Shown piece after piece: positions 35,860 through 45,104 of a stretch of 64,000 nt of DNA. The notes beneath the pieces were generated by a model. The model saw nothing but the letters and a program-made list of their open reading frames with translations, ran no database searches and was not told the DNA's origin. The stretch is from Cognatiyoonia sediminum (lineage in GTDB: Bacteria; Pseudomonadota; Alphaproteobacteria; Rhodobacterales; Rhodobacteraceae): NCBI RefSeq assembly GCF_900129845.1, contig NZ_FQXB01000006.1, positions 89,905-153,904 on the forward strand, read 5' to 3'. Within the stretch, counting starts at the first letter, position 1. The number at the start of each line of letters is the position of its first letter. The position numbers were made by a program, and so were the translations under genes.

Positions 35860-36072
35860 CTATTTCTTTCGGTCTGGTAGCTCCGTCTGAAAAATCTTCA
35901 GGCGGTGTCCAAACGTGTCTTCGTTTAGGACGCTATCGAAGTTCTCAAACAGAAACGACAGTGCCTCTCCTTCTTCCAGAGTGCTCTCTTTCGCGAACCG
36001 TTTCAGCCTGCGGTAGCCATCTTCGGTCATTGCGACAGGGAAGCGGCGGGTTAGGCGAAGGCGTTTGGGCAT
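35860..36072 (-). CDS. Small conserved hypothetical protein in the beta-oxidation operon
   Basis: The 70-residue protein starts with a basic stretch (MPKRLRLTRRFPVAMTEDGY) followed by a helix-rich acidic part (KRFAKESTLEEGEALSFLFE). The layout recalls ribbon-helix-helix regulators (a short strand, then two helices), but no clear match is visible. A GAGGA ribosome site precedes the ATG. It sits between the acyl-CoA dehydrogenase and GST genes; a strong hairpin (36091-36116) separates it from the former. Confidence 0.6.
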   Translation of the reverse strand: MPKRLRLTRRFPVAMTEDGYRRLKRFAKESTLEEGEALSFLFENFDSVLNEDTFGHRLKIFQTELPDRKK

Positions 36073-36090
36073 CTGGTCCTCAATGTGGTT

Positions 36091-36116
36091 AGGGTGGGCG
36101 CGTGCACGCCCACCCT
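36091..36116 (-). terminator. Perfect 10-pair hairpin inside the beta-oxidation operon
   Basis: AGGGTGGGCG (36091-36100) and CGCCCACCCT (36107-36116) pair fully around a 6-base loop, starting 5 bp after the acyl-CoA dehydrogenase stop. No T tract follows on the minus strand, so it more likely stabilises or partly attenuates the upstream message than ends it fully. Confidence 0.5.
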
Positions 36117-36120
36117 AGAA

Positions 36121-37899
36121 TTAGAAGTTCGCAGCCTCCAGAGCCATCACAGTATCGGCGCCTGTGTTGATCCGGGCCAAATGCAGCTTTGTGGCAGGCA
36201 ATTGGCGCGCCATGTAGTAGCGGCCGGTTGCGATTTTGGTTTCGTAGAACTCTGTGTCGGACGCACCGCTTTCGAGCGCTTCCATCGCGGCCTTGCCCAT
36301 GCGGGCCCACATCAGGCCGAGGCAAACATGGCCCATCATGTGCATGAAGTCGTAGGAGCCGGACAGAGCGTTGTTTGGGTTCGTCATGCCGTTTTGCATG
36401 AAATACATGCCAGCGGCTTGCAGATCCTTTGACGCCTCTTTCAGCGGATCAAGGAAGTCAGCTTTCAGTGCTTCGTTGCCTTCGTTCTCTTTGATGAAGG
36501 TTTTGATCATCTCAAAGAAGGCCATGACATGCTTACCACCGTCCTGCGCCAGTTTCCGGCCCACGAGGTCAAGCGCTTGAACACCGTTCGCGCCTTCGTA
36601 GATCATGGCGATCCGAGCGTCGCGTGCGAACTGGGACATGCCCCATTCTTCGATATAGCCGTGGCCGCCGTAAACCTGCTGTGCCGCTGTTGCGTACTCA
36701 AAACCTTTGTCGGTAAGGAAGCCTTTGACCACAGGCGTCATCAAAGAAATCAAACCATCAGCGTCTTTGTCGCCGTTCTTATGTGCCCGGTCGATCAGGG
36801 TTGCACCCCAATAGGTGAATGCGCGCGCGCCTTCGGTAAAGGATTTCTGATCCATCAGATTACGACGGATGTCTGGGTGCACGATCAGTGGGTCAGCTGG
36901 GCCATCTGGGTTCTTTGCCCCGGTCACGTCGCGCCCTTGCAAACGGTCGTTCGCGTAAGCGACTGCGTTTTGATACGCAACCTCGGCTTGTGCGTAGCCT
37001 TGAAGACCTACGCCCAAACGCGCTTCGTTCATCATGACGAACATGGCGCGCATGCCTTTGTGCTCTTCCCCGATCAGGTAGCCTTCGGCTTCGTCATAGT
37101 TCATCACACAGGTGGAATTCCCGTGGATACCCATTTTTTCTTCGATCTTACCGCAGCTTACGCCGTTGCGGGCGCCGATGTTGCCGTATTCGTCGTGCAG
37201 GAATTTGGGAACGATGAAGAGGGACACGCCCTTGATGCCGTCTGGGCCACCAGGGATTTTTGCCAACACCAAGTGAATGATGTTCTCGGCCATGTCGTGC
37301 TCACCGGCAGAGATAAAGATCTTCTGTCCGGACACTTTGTACGTGCCATTGTCCTGAGGAACCGCCTTTGTGCGCATCAGACCCAAGTCCGTACCACAGT
37401 GCGGCTCTGTCAGGTTCATTGTGCCTGTCCATTCGCAAGACGCGAGTTTGGGCAAGTACATGGCTTTTTGTGCATCAGAGCCGTGCGCCAAGATAGCCGA
37501 AAGGGCACCGTGGGTTAGGCCTTGGTACATGTTAAACGCCATGTTGGCGCTGACCATGGGTTCCTGTGCGGCTGTGTGCATGATGTATGGAAGCCCTTGG
37601 CCGCCGAATTCCTCCGGCACGTCCATGGCAGTCCAACCGCCTTCTTTCATCTGCTCAAAAGCTTCTTTGAAGCCCGTTGGTGTGCGTACGACGCCGTTCT
37701 CGAGGACACAGCCTTCGGTGTCCCCGACAACATTCAAAGGCGCCAGTACTTCAGACGATACTTTGCCTGCTTCTTCCAAAACCGCCGCTGTGAAGTCGCG
37801 GTCAAGGTCTTCAAAGCCGGGGATGTCCTGTTCGCTGACCTTTAGAAGGTCATGAAGAACGAATTGGAGGTCTTTGGTCGGTGCTGTATAGCTGGGCAT
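36121..37899 (-). CDS. Acyl-CoA dehydrogenase (FadE/DmdC-type)
   Basis: This FAD enzyme introduces the first double bond into acyl-CoA. The 592-residue length marks the long acyl-CoA dehydrogenase subgroup with an extra C-terminal domain, which includes roseobacter DmdC. Visible signatures are [26 protein letters not shown], the FAD-binding [17 protein letters not shown] and the base-bearing [16 protein letters not shown]. The start lies 19 bp after the MerR stop, so it is the first structural gene of the beta-oxidation operon. General fatty-acid use and methylthio-acyl substrates cannot be told apart from sequence. Confidence 0.9.
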   Translation of the reverse strand: MPSYTAPTKDLQFVLHDLLKVSEQDIPGFEDLDRDFTAAVLEEAGKVSSEVLAPLNVVGDTEGCVLENGVVRTPTGFKEAFEQMKEGGWTAMDVPEEFGGQGLPYIMHTAAQEPMVSANMAFNMYQGLTHGALSAILAHGSDAQKAMYLPKLASCEWTGTMNLTEPHCGTDLGLMRTKAVPQDNGTYKVSGQKIFISAGEHDMAENIIHLVLAKIPGGPDGIKGVSLFIVPKFLHDEYGNIGARNGVSCGKIEEKMGIHGNSTCVMNYDEAEGYLIGEEHKGMRAMFVMMNEARLGVGLQGYAQAEVAYQNAVAYANDRLQGRDVTGAKNPDGPADPLIVHPDIRRNLMDQKSFTEGARAFTYWGATLIDRAHKNGDKDADGLISLMTPVVKGFLTDKGFEYATAAQQVYGGHGYIEEWGMSQFARDARIAMIYEGANGVQALDLVGRKLAQDGGKHVMAFFEMIKTFIKENEGNEALKADFLDPLKEASKDLQAAGMYFMQNGMTNPNNALSGSYDFMHMMGHVCLGLMWARMGKAAMEALESGASDTEFYETKIATGRYYMARQLPATKLHLARINTGADTVMALEAANF

Positions 37900-37918
37900 C
37901 GTCTATCGTCTTTCCAAT

Positions 37919-38320
37919 TTAGGCTGCTGCCGTTTTCTGTTTTGCGAGTGCGTCCAATTTGGCGGCACCCCATTCCATTTGTTTCTTGAGCTCACCAATG
38001 GCTTCTTCCAACTCAGCTTTTTGGGCTTCCATGTCGGCAAGATGCTTTTCAGCAAGTTCGTAAGATTTGCTCAGCTGGGTCTCTTGTTCATCATCCATGT
38101 GATAAAGGTCGAGAAGCTGGCGTATTTCTTCGAGGGCGAAGCCAAATCGCTTGCCGCGCAAAATCAACTTGAGACGCGCGCGATCCCGTTTGGTGAACAG
38201 GCGCTTTTGGCCTTCACGCATGGGGAAGAGGAGTTCTTTGGCTTCATAAAAACGCAAGGTGCGAGGTGTGACGTCGAATGCGTCGCACATTTCGCGGATA
38301 TTCATGGTTTCAGTCGTCAT
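37919..38320 (-). CDS. MerR-family transcriptional regulator of the beta-oxidation operon
   Basis: The 133-residue protein has the MerR DNA-binding domain (NIREMCDAFDVTPRTLRFYE at 7-26) followed by helices and a long dimer coiled coil (about 85-125). It is close to the LiuR/PsrA-like MerR group that controls acyl-CoA catabolism. No metal-binding cysteines are present. It is the first gene of the operon and has a matching inverted repeat upstream (38415-38429), so autoregulation with the operon is likely. Confidence 0.85.
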   Translation of the reverse strand: MTTETMNIREMCDAFDVTPRTLRFYEAKELLFPMREGQKRLFTKRDRARLKLILRGKRFGFALEEIRQLLDLYHMDDEQETQLSKSYELAEKHLADMEAQKAELEEAIGELKKQMEWGAAKLDALAKQKTAAA

Positions 38321-38414
38321 AACAAAATTCCATTCGCAATTCCGGTTGAGCCAATGCAGTGATCGGCCCGCAGCACCTGTGCGTCCGACTCGAACCTTAC
38401 AACCAATGTTGACG

Positions 38415-38429
38415 TTGACGTAAACGTAA
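38415..38429. promoter_or_regulatory. Predicted MerR (LiuR-like) operator
   Basis: TTGACGTAAACGTAA has the TTNACGT-NAACGTNA symmetry described for LiuR-type MerR regulators. A partial repeat (GTTGACG) precedes it and another (CGTTGACG) follows at about 38446. The site is 95-110 bp upstream of the MerR gene that heads the beta-oxidation operon. Confidence 0.6.
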
Positions 38430-38552
38430 CGTGGCGTCATTTGCACGTTGACGAAAGGTCAGGAAGTTTTGATCGATTGTGAACGCAACTTTATAACTGG
38501 GAAGATCGCGGTCTGTTTCCCCGTAAGCCTTAAAAATAGGGCTTACGCTGAC

Positions 38553-38921
38553 CTAGCCGAGAGAGGCCGCAACCTCATCGCGTTGCTTTTCCAGCTCTTC
38601 GATGGCGATATCTAGTTGTTTGCGTTGTTCTCGCAATTCTTCCAACTGACCAGTGGCCAAGGCAACCCAAGACTGCATCTGTGCTTCGGTGCCTTCGTCT
38701 TCATAGATCAGGAGCCATTGGCGGATGTCCTCTAAAGCGAACCCCCAGCGACGACCACGCATGATAAGTGTCATCCGAGCGATTTCGCGCGAGCCATAGA
38801 ACCTTGAGCGGCCCTCTTTCTCGGGCGCAAGCAGTTCAATGTATTCGTAATAGCGCAAAGTCCGAGGTGTCACGTCGAATTTCGCGCACATTTCTTTGAA
38901 GGTTAATCGCGTATCGGTCAT
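38553..38921 (-). CDS. Second MerR-family transcriptional regulator
   Basis: The 122-residue protein is a paralogue of the regulator encoded next to it: DNA-binding domain FKEMCAKFDVTPRTLRYYE at 8-26, shared RGRRWGFALEDIRQWL motif, then a coiled coil (about 80-118). GGGAG lies 10 bases before the ATG. It may act together with, or on a different target from, the first MerR protein. An imperfect inverted repeat (TTACCTAAGGGTAA, 38935-38948) lies immediately upstream and may be its own operator. Confidence 0.85.
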   Translation of the reverse strand: MTDTRLTFKEMCAKFDVTPRTLRYYEYIELLAPEKEGRSRFYGSREIARMTLIMRGRRWGFALEDIRQWLLIYEDEGTEAQMQSWVALATGQLEELREQRKQLDIAIEELEKQRDEVAASLG

Positions 38922-38934
38922 GGTTGCTGCTCCC

Positions 38935-38948
38935 TTACCTAAGGGTAA
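38935..38948. promoter_or_regulatory. Operator-like inverted repeat before the second MerR gene
   Basis: TTACCTAAGGGTAA has TTAC/GTAA outer arms and CCT/AGG inner arms separated by one extra base. It starts 14 bp upstream of the start codon and also faces the divergent thioesterase gene. Assignment to this regulator rests on position only. Confidence 0.4.
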
Positions 38949-39073
38949 CACTAAGTGGTTTTTCGGAGCAACTTTGTTGCGCGTCCGATGACGAAATTTT
39001 CAATCATCAAGTGTCCATATCGAAACGCACTTGCAGATCGCGACAGGTCTGACAGGTTGGTCGCAAAGAACGG

Positions 39074-39517
39074 ATGAAGACTATGAGCGACGAAACAGAC
39101 CGCAAAACGCTGATTGCGAAACAGTTCATAGGGGCGCTGCCTCATGCCAAAGAGCTTGGGATGACGATCGTTGACGTGGGCGAAGGGACGGCCACGATTA
39201 CGATGCCATATGATGAAAAGCTGATAGGTGATCCCGAGACTGGGGTTATTCATGGCGGGGCGGTTTCTGCTTTGATGGATACGTGTTGCGGGGCTGCGGT
39301 GATGGCGCATCCGGCTGCCTTGGGCGGAACAGCAACGATTGATTTGCGCATTGATTATATGCGCCCCGCCACGCCGGCGCAGACGATCAGCACGACGGCG
39401 ACCTGTTACCATGTGACACGCAGCGTCGCTTTTGTGCGGGCTGTTGCCGTTGATTCAGATGCAGATCGTCCGGTCGCTACGGCGACAGGGGCCTTTACGG
39501 TTGAGGGGGCGGCATAA
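39074..39517 (+). CDS. PaaI-family acyl-CoA thioesterase
   Basis: The 147-residue hotdog-fold protein has the family motif VIHGGAVSALMDTCCG (about 58-73), with the aspartate used in catalysis. It should hydrolyse acyl- or aryl-acyl-CoA in the cytoplasm. A second ATG three codons later (39083) is equally possible and has the better spaced GGATG site. It diverges from the second MerR gene and overlaps the next thioesterase gene by one base. Confidence 0.8.
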   Translation: MKTMSDETDRKTLIAKQFIGALPHAKELGMTIVDVGEGTATITMPYDEKLIGDPETGVIHGGAVSALMDTCCGAAVMAHPAALGGTATIDLRIDYMRPATPAQTISTTATCYHVTRSVAFVRAVAVDSDADRPVATATGAFTVEGAA

Positions 39518-40008
39518 TGGCGAAGCGTCCCGAACCTGTGCAGGTCGTGAAGCAACGGCGTGATGCAGTGTTGCAGTCTTTGGTGGAGGGTGTTCCTTAT
39601 ATTCAGTTTATGGGGATCCATTTTGATCGCCGTGGTGATGAGCTGACTGGCGTGATGCCCTATGCTGACAAGCTGATCGGCAATCCCATGTTGCCCGCCC
39701 TGCATGGGGGAGCGACCGCGGCCTTCTTGGAAGTGACCGCGATTATCGAACTGACTTGGTCGTCGCTATGGGTGCGAATGGAGGCGGGCGAGGAAATTGA
39801 TATATCCTCACACCGATTGCCAAAGACGATTGATTTCAGCGTGGATTATCTGCGGTCCGGCTTGCCGAGGGACGCTTATGCGCGGGCGCGGGTCAACCGG
39901 TCGGGTCGGCGGTATGCGTCGGTTCATGTGGAGGCTTGGCAGGACAACAGAACGCGCCTGTTCGCGCAAGCGACTGGGCACTTCTTAATGCCGCAGAAGG
40001 ATGACTGA
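39517..40008 (+). CDS. Second hotdog thioesterase of the PaaI type
   Basis: The 163-residue paralogue carries the equivalent motif ALHGGATAAFLEVTAII, but the catalytic aspartate position of the first protein (LMDTC) is Glu here (LEVTA), a common alternative in hotdog enzymes. An insert (MEAGEEIDISSHRLPKTI) lengthens the loop before the last strands. The ATG overlaps the upstream stop by one base. The two proteins may form a heteromer. Confidence 0.75.
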   Translation: MAKRPEPVQVVKQRRDAVLQSLVEGVPYIQFMGIHFDRRGDELTGVMPYADKLIGNPMLPALHGGATAAFLEVTAIIELTWSSLWVRMEAGEEIDISSHRLPKTIDFSVDYLRSGLPRDAYARARVNRSGRRYASVHVEAWQDNRTRLFAQATGHFLMPQKDD

Positions 40009-41314
40009 GGCGGCGCTGACCCATCGTCGTGTTCTGGCGATTGCGGTTCCGATTGTTATCTCAAACGTGTCTGTCCCGCTTTTGGGAGTGGTCGACACCG
40101 CCGTTGTTGGCCAAATGGGCGAAGCGGCGCCGCTTGGGGCGGTAGGGCTTGGTGCGATCATCATCACGTCTATCTACTGGATTTTTGGTTTCCTGCGGAT
40201 GGGGACTGTTGGTTTGACCTCGCAAGCCCAGGGGGCCAATGACCAAACCGAGGTTTCGGTCCTGTTAACCCGCGTGCTTTTGATCGGTTTGGCGGGCGGA
40301 TTGGCTATTATTGCCTTGCAGGCAGGCCTATTTTGGGTCGCTTTGCAGATGTCGCCAGCGAGTGATGAGGTGGAGGCGCTCACGCGGGATTATCTGGCTG
40401 TTCGCGTTTGGTCAGCTCCAGCAATGATCGCGATTTATGGTGTGACAGGATGGCTGATCGCATTGGAGCGTACGCGGGCTGTTCTAGCTGTTCAGGTTGG
40501 TATGAACCTGTTGAACATCGTGTTGGACATCGTTTTCGTGCTGCAGTTCCAATGGGGCGTTGTCGGTGTGGCATGGGCCACATTCCTTGCCGAATGGTTC
40601 GGGTTGGCGCTGGGCCTCTGGCTTTGCCGCGAGAATTTCAAAACGGCAACCTGGCGGCTTTGGTCACGCGTTTTGGAAAGATCCTCACTGATTAAGATGG
40701 CAGAGGTGAACACCGATATCATGATCCGGTCGGTTCTATTGCAGGCGATTTTTCTGAGTTTCATGCTGTTTGGAGCGCGGTTTGGGGATGTCACGCTTGC
40801 GGCCAATCAGGTTCTTTTGCAGTTCCTCATGCTGTCGTCATTCGCGATGGATGGCGTTGCCTTCGCGGCGGAGAGCCTTGTTGGGCAGGCCTATGGCGCG
40901 AAGAAACCGCAGGATGTGCGGAGGGCTTCGATCCTTACTGGTTTGTGGGCCGGGGGCATTTGCATCGCGTCTTCGATCTTGATTTTGGCGCTGGGCCCTT
41001 GGGGGATCGATTTAATTACCACGGCGGAAGATGTGCGGGCCGAAGCACGCGATTATCTGATCTATATGGCGCTTGCACCGATCTTAGGGTTCGCATCATG
41101 GATGCTCGATGGGATATTTATTGGGGCGACGCGGACACGCGATATGCGTAATATGATGATCGTTTCAACAATCGTGTATTTTGCAGCCGTCATCCCGCTT
41201 ATGGCCACTTTCGGCAACCACGGGCTATGGATCGGAATGTTGATCAGCTTTGTGGTGCGTGGTATTACATTGGCGATCCGGTATCCGGCGCTTGAACGGT
41301 CGGCTTTGGCTTAG
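40001..41314 (+). CDS. MATE-family efflux transporter (DinF-like)
   Basis: The 437-residue inner-membrane protein has about twelve hydrophobic segments in two related halves. The first half contains VVDTAVVGQMG and GTVGLTSQAQGAND, the second AAESLVGQAYGAKKP, matching the DinF branch of MATE cation antiporters. The substrate is unknown. The start overlaps the upstream gene by eight bases, so all three genes form one unit. It converges with arsC and overlaps it by four bases at the stop codons. Confidence 0.88.
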   Translation: MTEAALTHRRVLAIAVPIVISNVSVPLLGVVDTAVVGQMGEAAPLGAVGLGAIIITSIYWIFGFLRMGTVGLTSQAQGANDQTEVSVLLTRVLLIGLAGGLAIIALQAGLFWVALQMSPASDEVEALTRDYLAVRVWSAPAMIAIYGVTGWLIALERTRAVLAVQVGMNLLNIVLDIVFVLQFQWGVVGVAWATFLAEWFGLALGLWLCRENFKTATWRLWSRVLERSSLIKMAEVNTDIMIRSVLLQAIFLSFMLFGARFGDVTLAANQVLLQFLMLSSFAMDGVAFAAESLVGQAYGAKKPQDVRRASILTGLWAGGICIASSILILALGPWGIDLITTAEDVRAEARDYLIYMALAPILGFASWMLDGIFIGATRTRDMRNMMIVSTIVYFAAVIPLMATFGNHGLWIGMLISFVVRGITLAIRYPALERSALA

Positions 41315-41649
41315 AGCAGTGACAGAACGTTCTCTGGCGGGCGGCCAACTACGGCTTTATCGCCTTTGATCACAATGGGGCGCTCGATCAGAATTGGGTT
41401 TGAGACCATTGCGGCGATGAGGGTATCATCGTCGGCGTTTTTGAGTTCGAGATCTTTGAACGTCTTTTCGCCGGTTCGTACGATTTGCGCGGCGGTCACT
41501 CCAAGTTTTGCGAGCGTTTCACGCAATTCAGCTTCGGTCGGCCGTTCTTTCAAATAGACGCGGATTTTGGCCTGCACACCATTCTCTTCTAGAAGCGCGA
41601 GGGTCTGGCGGGATTTTGAGCAGCGCGGATTGTGCCAAATCGTCGTCAT
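41311..41649 (-). CDS. arsC: ArsC-family (glutaredoxin-dependent) reductase
   Basis: The 112-residue protein has the ArsC/Spx thioredoxin-like fold with a single catalytic Cys10 in [11 protein letters not shown] and the conserved [12 protein letters not shown] and [11 protein letters not shown] blocks. It would reduce arsenate with glutathione and glutaredoxin. The NPRCSKS loop differs from the classical NPxCGTSR, as in the YfgD/YffB-like branch, so the substrate may not be arsenate. The ATG at 41649 overlaps the pyrD stop (ATGA), which favours it over one two codons upstream. Confidence 0.8.
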   Translation of the reverse strand: MTTIWHNPRCSKSRQTLALLEENGVQAKIRVYLKERPTEAELRETLAKLGVTAAQIVRTGEKTFKDLELKNADDDTLIAAMVSNPILIERPIVIKGDKAVVGRPPENVLSLL

Positions 41650-42692
41650 GTCCATAGTCCTTTGTCCACACCTACGGCGTAGGATACATTTTTGAACCCA
41701 TCAGCAATCAGAAGCTTGTCGAGTTCAACCGCGATTTCATGGACAAGCGAGACGCCGCTGAACACCATCGCCGTGTAGAGCTGGACTGCGGAGGCTCCGG
41801 CGCGGATTTTGGTGTAAGCCTGCTGCGCGTTGCTTACACCGCCAACGCCAATGATCGGCAAGTGTGTTTGGGTGCTGAGCTCAGCCAGAACGCGCGTAGA
41901 CTTTTCGAACAACGGCTGGCCGGAAAGCCCGCCTTTTTCGCCCGCATGAGCACTTTTCAAACCTTCGCGCGATAATGTGGTGTTCGTGGCGATCAGGCCC
42001 GAGATGCTGGAGGTGTTAGCGACATCTGCGATTTCTGCGATTTCTTCGGAGGTCAAATCCGGTGCGATTTTGAGAAAAATCGGGATCGGTACGTCAAGAG
42101 CGTTGCTTGCGTCGATCACACCCGCCAGAAGCGATTGCAACGCGGCTTTGCCCTGAAGGTCGCGCAGTTTTTCGGTATTGGGTGATGAGACATTGACAGT
42201 GGCAAAATCGATGTTTGACCCGCAATGGGACAGCACTTGCGCAAAATCCTGTGCGCGATCCGCGCTGTCTTTATTGGCGCCGAGGTTCAGGCCAACAACG
42301 CCTTTATGATCTTTGAGGCGTCCGTTGATCGCCACCATCCCGTCGTTGTTAAACCCAAAACGATTGATCGCGGCGGCGTCTTCCGTCAGGCGAAAGAGGC
42401 GCGGTTTGGGGTTGCCAGGTTGCGGCTTTGGCGTAGCCGCGCCAACTTCAAGAAACCCAAAAGCGGTTTTGTGTAGCGCGGGCAAAGCAACCGCGTTCTT
42501 GTCAAACCCTGCCGCAAGCCCGATTGGGTTCTCCAACGACATGCCCGCAAGCACTGTGCGCAGACGTGGGGTGGTGAAGGCGTAGGTGCGCGGGCCAAGG
42601 CCAGCACGAAGTGCGGAAAGTGCCAATCCGTGCGCACGTTCTGGATCGACACTTCGGATTAGAGGCAGGCCGATCTTTTCCAGAAGGCTCAT
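41646..42692 (-). CDS. pyrD: Dihydroorotate dehydrogenase (quinone), class 2
   Basis: PyrD oxidises dihydroorotate to orotate in pyrimidine synthesis and gives electrons to quinone at the inner membrane. The 348-residue protein has the class 2 N-terminal membrane-association helices (1-40), [31 protein letters not shown] with the catalytic Ser, and the FMN-binding [14 protein letters not shown]. The start overlaps the DUF952 stop (ATGA). The operon order DUF952-pyrD-arsC is translationally coupled throughout. Confidence 0.95.
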   Translation of the reverse strand: MSLLEKIGLPLIRSVDPERAHGLALSALRAGLGPRTYAFTTPRLRTVLAGMSLENPIGLAAGFDKNAVALPALHKTAFGFLEVGAATPKPQPGNPKPRLFRLTEDAAAINRFGFNNDGMVAINGRLKDHKGVVGLNLGANKDSADRAQDFAQVLSHCGSNIDFATVNVSSPNTEKLRDLQGKAALQSLLAGVIDASNALDVPIPIFLKIAPDLTSEEIAEIADVANTSSISGLIATNTTLSREGLKSAHAGEKGGLSGQPLFEKSTRVLAELSTQTHLPIIGVGGVSNAQQAYTKIRAGASAVQLYTAMVFSGVSLVHEIAVELDKLLIADGFKNVSYAVGVDKGLWT

Positions 42693-43021
42693 GAAAGCTC
42701 CGGAAACTGATGGGTGCCATCGACGAGGGGCAAAGGCTTTGTCCAAAGAATGTCAGTCAGGCGAATGTTTCGGTAAAGATGTGGGAAAAGGACGCCCTCG
42801 CGAGCCGGTTCCCATTTCAATGGCTCAAGGCCTTCGGTTTCCAAGGCGCAAAGCACCAGCCCTTCGGCCCCCGCAAAATACTTGGCCGCGGTTTCGGCGA
42901 CGGTTTCGGCCGTGGAGAAGTGAATATAGCCATCCGCCACGTCGATGGGTGCGCCGGGTGTTTCACTGAGGGACTGGAGGTCGGCCCATTCGTCAGACCG
43001 GAAAATTTTGTAGATCAGCAT
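42689..43021 (-). CDS. DUF952 family protein
   Basis: The 110-residue protein matches DUF952 in length and in the blocks [10 protein letters not shown] (4-13), [16 protein letters not shown] and [13 protein letters not shown]. The fold is related to RNA 2'-phosphotransferase/ADP-ribosyl-type domains in some members, but no activity is known. It is the first gene of the coupled unit with pyrD and arsC. The frame is open 45 codons upstream, into the promoter region of the divergent 5'-nucleotidase gene; the ATG at 43021 begins the conserved part. Confidence 0.8.
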   Translation of the reverse strand: MLIYKIFRSDEWADLQSLSETPGAPIDVADGYIHFSTAETVAETAAKYFAGAEGLVLCALETEGLEPLKWEPAREGVLFPHLYRNIRLTDILWTKPLPLVDGTHQFPELS

Positions 43022-43170
43022 GGCGGTCTCAATACCGCAAGCACGCAGGGCGTCAAGATTTAGGCACGTCGCAAAAAATTCGCATTGCCGGCGTACTGCA
43101 GCTGCGTATCGGTTTGACTCCTTCGTCGGGTCTGGCCAAGCTACAGACAGTTCCAAAGGGGGATCTTACC

Positions 43171-44733
43171 ATGATCAAAAGAATTTTGACGACCGCCAGT
43201 GCATTGTCGATGACAGCCGGTATGGCTGCTGCTGACTTTTCGCTGAACGTCATTCACATCAACGATTTGCACAGCCGGATTGAGCCTATCAACCGCTTTG
43301 ATTCCACGTGTAACGCGGAAGATAACGCCGAAGGGAAATGCTTTGGCGGTTATGCGCGCGTGAAAACGATGATCGATCAGCTGCGCGCCGAACTGGCCGA
43401 TGAGAATGTCATCGTTCTGGACGCGGGCGACCAGTACCAAGGGTCGCTGATGTATACGACGTATAAAGGCGACGTTGAGGCCGAGATGGCCGAGATCGTT
43501 GGATTTGACGCCATGGCCGTGGGCAACCACGAGTTTGATGACGGCGATGAAGGTCTTGCGAAACTGGCGGATGCTGTGTCGTTCCCAGTGATTTCGGGCA
43601 ATATCGATGTCAGCCAATCGAATATTCTGGCCGGTAAGGTCGACAACCACACTGTTCTGGAAGTTGGCGGCAAGAAGATCGGGATCATCTCGGCGCTCGC
43701 TTCTGACACAGTGGAGACGTCTTCACCTTCTGACGCGGTGATCTTCACGGATGAGATCGAAAGCTTGCAAGCTGATGTTGCAGCATTGGAAGCGGAAGGT
43801 GTCGATATCATCATCGCATTGACCCATGTTGGTGTGACCAAGGACATGGAAATCGCTGAGCAGGTTGCTGGGATCGACGCTGTTGTAGGTGGCCACTCTC
43901 ACACGCTGATGTCCAACACCGAAGAAGGCGCGATGGCCTATCCAACTATGGTGGGCAACGTTCCTGTGGTGCAGGCTTATGCCTATTCCAAATACGTTGG
44001 TCATCTGAAGCTTGAGTTTGATGACGCAGGTAATGTGACATCTGCATCTGGTGATACAATCGTTCTCGACGCGTCTGTCGCCGAAGACGAAGCCATCGTT
44101 GCACGCGTAGCGGAGCTTGCTGGCCCAATTGAAGAGATGAAGACACGCGTTGTAGCCGAGGCCGCTGAGGCAATCGAAGGCGACCGCTCTGTCTGTCGTG
44201 CGGTTGAATGCCCAATGGGCAACCTCGTTGCCGACGCGATGCTGGACCGCGTGGCCGATCAAGGCATCCAGATCGCTATTCAAAACGGTGGCGGTCTTCG
44301 TGCCTCTATCGACTCTGGTGAAGTGACAATGGGCGAGGTTCTGACCGTGCTTCCGTTCCAAAACACGCTGTCTACGTTTGAAGTGACCGGCGGGACGATC
44401 ATCGAAGCCTTGGAGAATGGCGTAAGCCAAGTTGAAGAAGGCGCAGGTCGCTTCCCACAGGTTGCAGGAATGTCCTTCACCGTGGATCTCTCCGCGGAGC
44501 CGGGCAGCCGTATCACTGACGTGATGGTTGGCGATTCAGCGATCAATCTGGCGGCGGTCTATGGTGTTGTGTCCAACAACTACGTCCGTAACGGCGGCGA
44601 CGGTTACAGCATGTTTGAAGATGCAGCGAACGCCTATGACTATGGCCCTGATTTGGCTGACGTTACTGCGGAATTCCTCGCAGAGAACGGACCATACCAG
44701 CCGTATACGGATGGTCGTATCACAGTAAAATAA
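43171..44733 (+). CDS. Periplasmic 5'-nucleotidase / 2',3'-cyclic phosphodiesterase family
   Basis: The 520-residue protein has a signal peptide (1-21, cleaved after AAA) and a metallophosphatase domain with the metal motifs HINDLHSR, DAGDQYQG, GNHEF and GGHSHT. The C-terminal 5'-nucleotidase domain shows QNGGGLRASI and NNYVRNGGDGYSMF. It should dephosphorylate extracellular nucleotides, supplying nucleosides to the salvage pathway. The ATG at 43171 follows AAAGGGGGA. It ends in a clear terminator. Confidence 0.9.
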   Translation: MIKRILTTASALSMTAGMAAADFSLNVIHINDLHSRIEPINRFDSTCNAEDNAEGKCFGGYARVKTMIDQLRAELADENVIVLDAGDQYQGSLMYTTYKGDVEAEMAEIVGFDAMAVGNHEFDDGDEGLAKLADAVSFPVISGNIDVSQSNILAGKVDNHTVLEVGGKKIGIISALASDTVETSSPSDAVIFTDEIESLQADVAALEAEGVDIIIALTHVGVTKDMEIAEQVAGIDAVVGGHSHTLMSNTEEGAMAYPTMVGNVPVVQAYAYSKYVGHLKLEFDDAGNVTSASGDTIVLDASVAEDEAIVARVAELAGPIEEMKTRVVAEAAEAIEGDRSVCRAVECPMGNLVADAMLDRVADQGIQIAIQNGGGLRASIDSGEVTMGEVLTVLPFQNTLSTFEVTGGTIIEALENGVSQVEEGAGRFPQVAGMSFTVDLSAEPGSRITDVMVGDSAINLAAVYGVVSNNYVRNGGDGYSMFEDAANAYDYGPDLADVTAEFLAENGPYQPYTDGRITVK

Positions 44734-44756
44734 TCCCGCCTTCTAGCGAGATTAGG

Positions 44757-44785
44757 ACACCCCCGCTATTTTGTGGGGGTGTTTT
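44757..44785 (+). terminator. Intrinsic terminator after the 5'-nucleotidase gene
   Basis: ACACCCCC (44757-44764) and GGGGGTGT (44775-44782) form an 8-pair stem with a 10-base loop, followed by TTTT. It lies 24 bp after the stop codon. Confidence 0.85.
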
Positions 44786-44800
44786 CATTTGGAGGGACCC

Positions 44801-45103
44801 ATGGACCATCCACTTATTGATCTGATTTCAGCAAAGATCCGTGACGCGGAAGCGCGCGGTGAATTTGATAATTTGGCGGGGGCTGGAAAGCCGTTGGACC
44901 TGTCGGATGCAGATGCCGATTTCCTTGCACGCGCCTTGAAAGAAAACGACGCGGTGCCGGAGTTTGTTCTGCTTCATAAGCAGTTGGAAGAACTGCGTGC
45001 TGAACTGCCTAATCTTCCAGTGTCGGAGCGGAAAGAGGTTTTGCGGAAGATCGCAGAACTGGAGCCGAAAATGGAACTCGCAAAACAGGCTTGGACCCGC
45101 TGA
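44801..45103 (+). CDS. DUF1992 (DnaJC28-like) protein
   Basis: The 100-residue protein matches the DUF1992 domain: DLISAKIRDAEARGEFDNLA and GAGKPLDL near the N-terminus, then helices containing LKENDAVPEF and LPNLPVSERKEVLRKI. This domain is shared by bacterial YhdN-type proteins and eukaryotic DNAJC28; its role is unknown. A GGAGGG site precedes the ATG. The SRAP gene starts one base after its stop codon. Confidence 0.85.
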   Translation: MDHPLIDLISAKIRDAEARGEFDNLAGAGKPLDLSDADADFLARALKENDAVPEFVLLHKQLEELRAELPNLPVSERKEVLRKIAELEPKMELAKQAWTR

Positions 45104-45104
45104 G

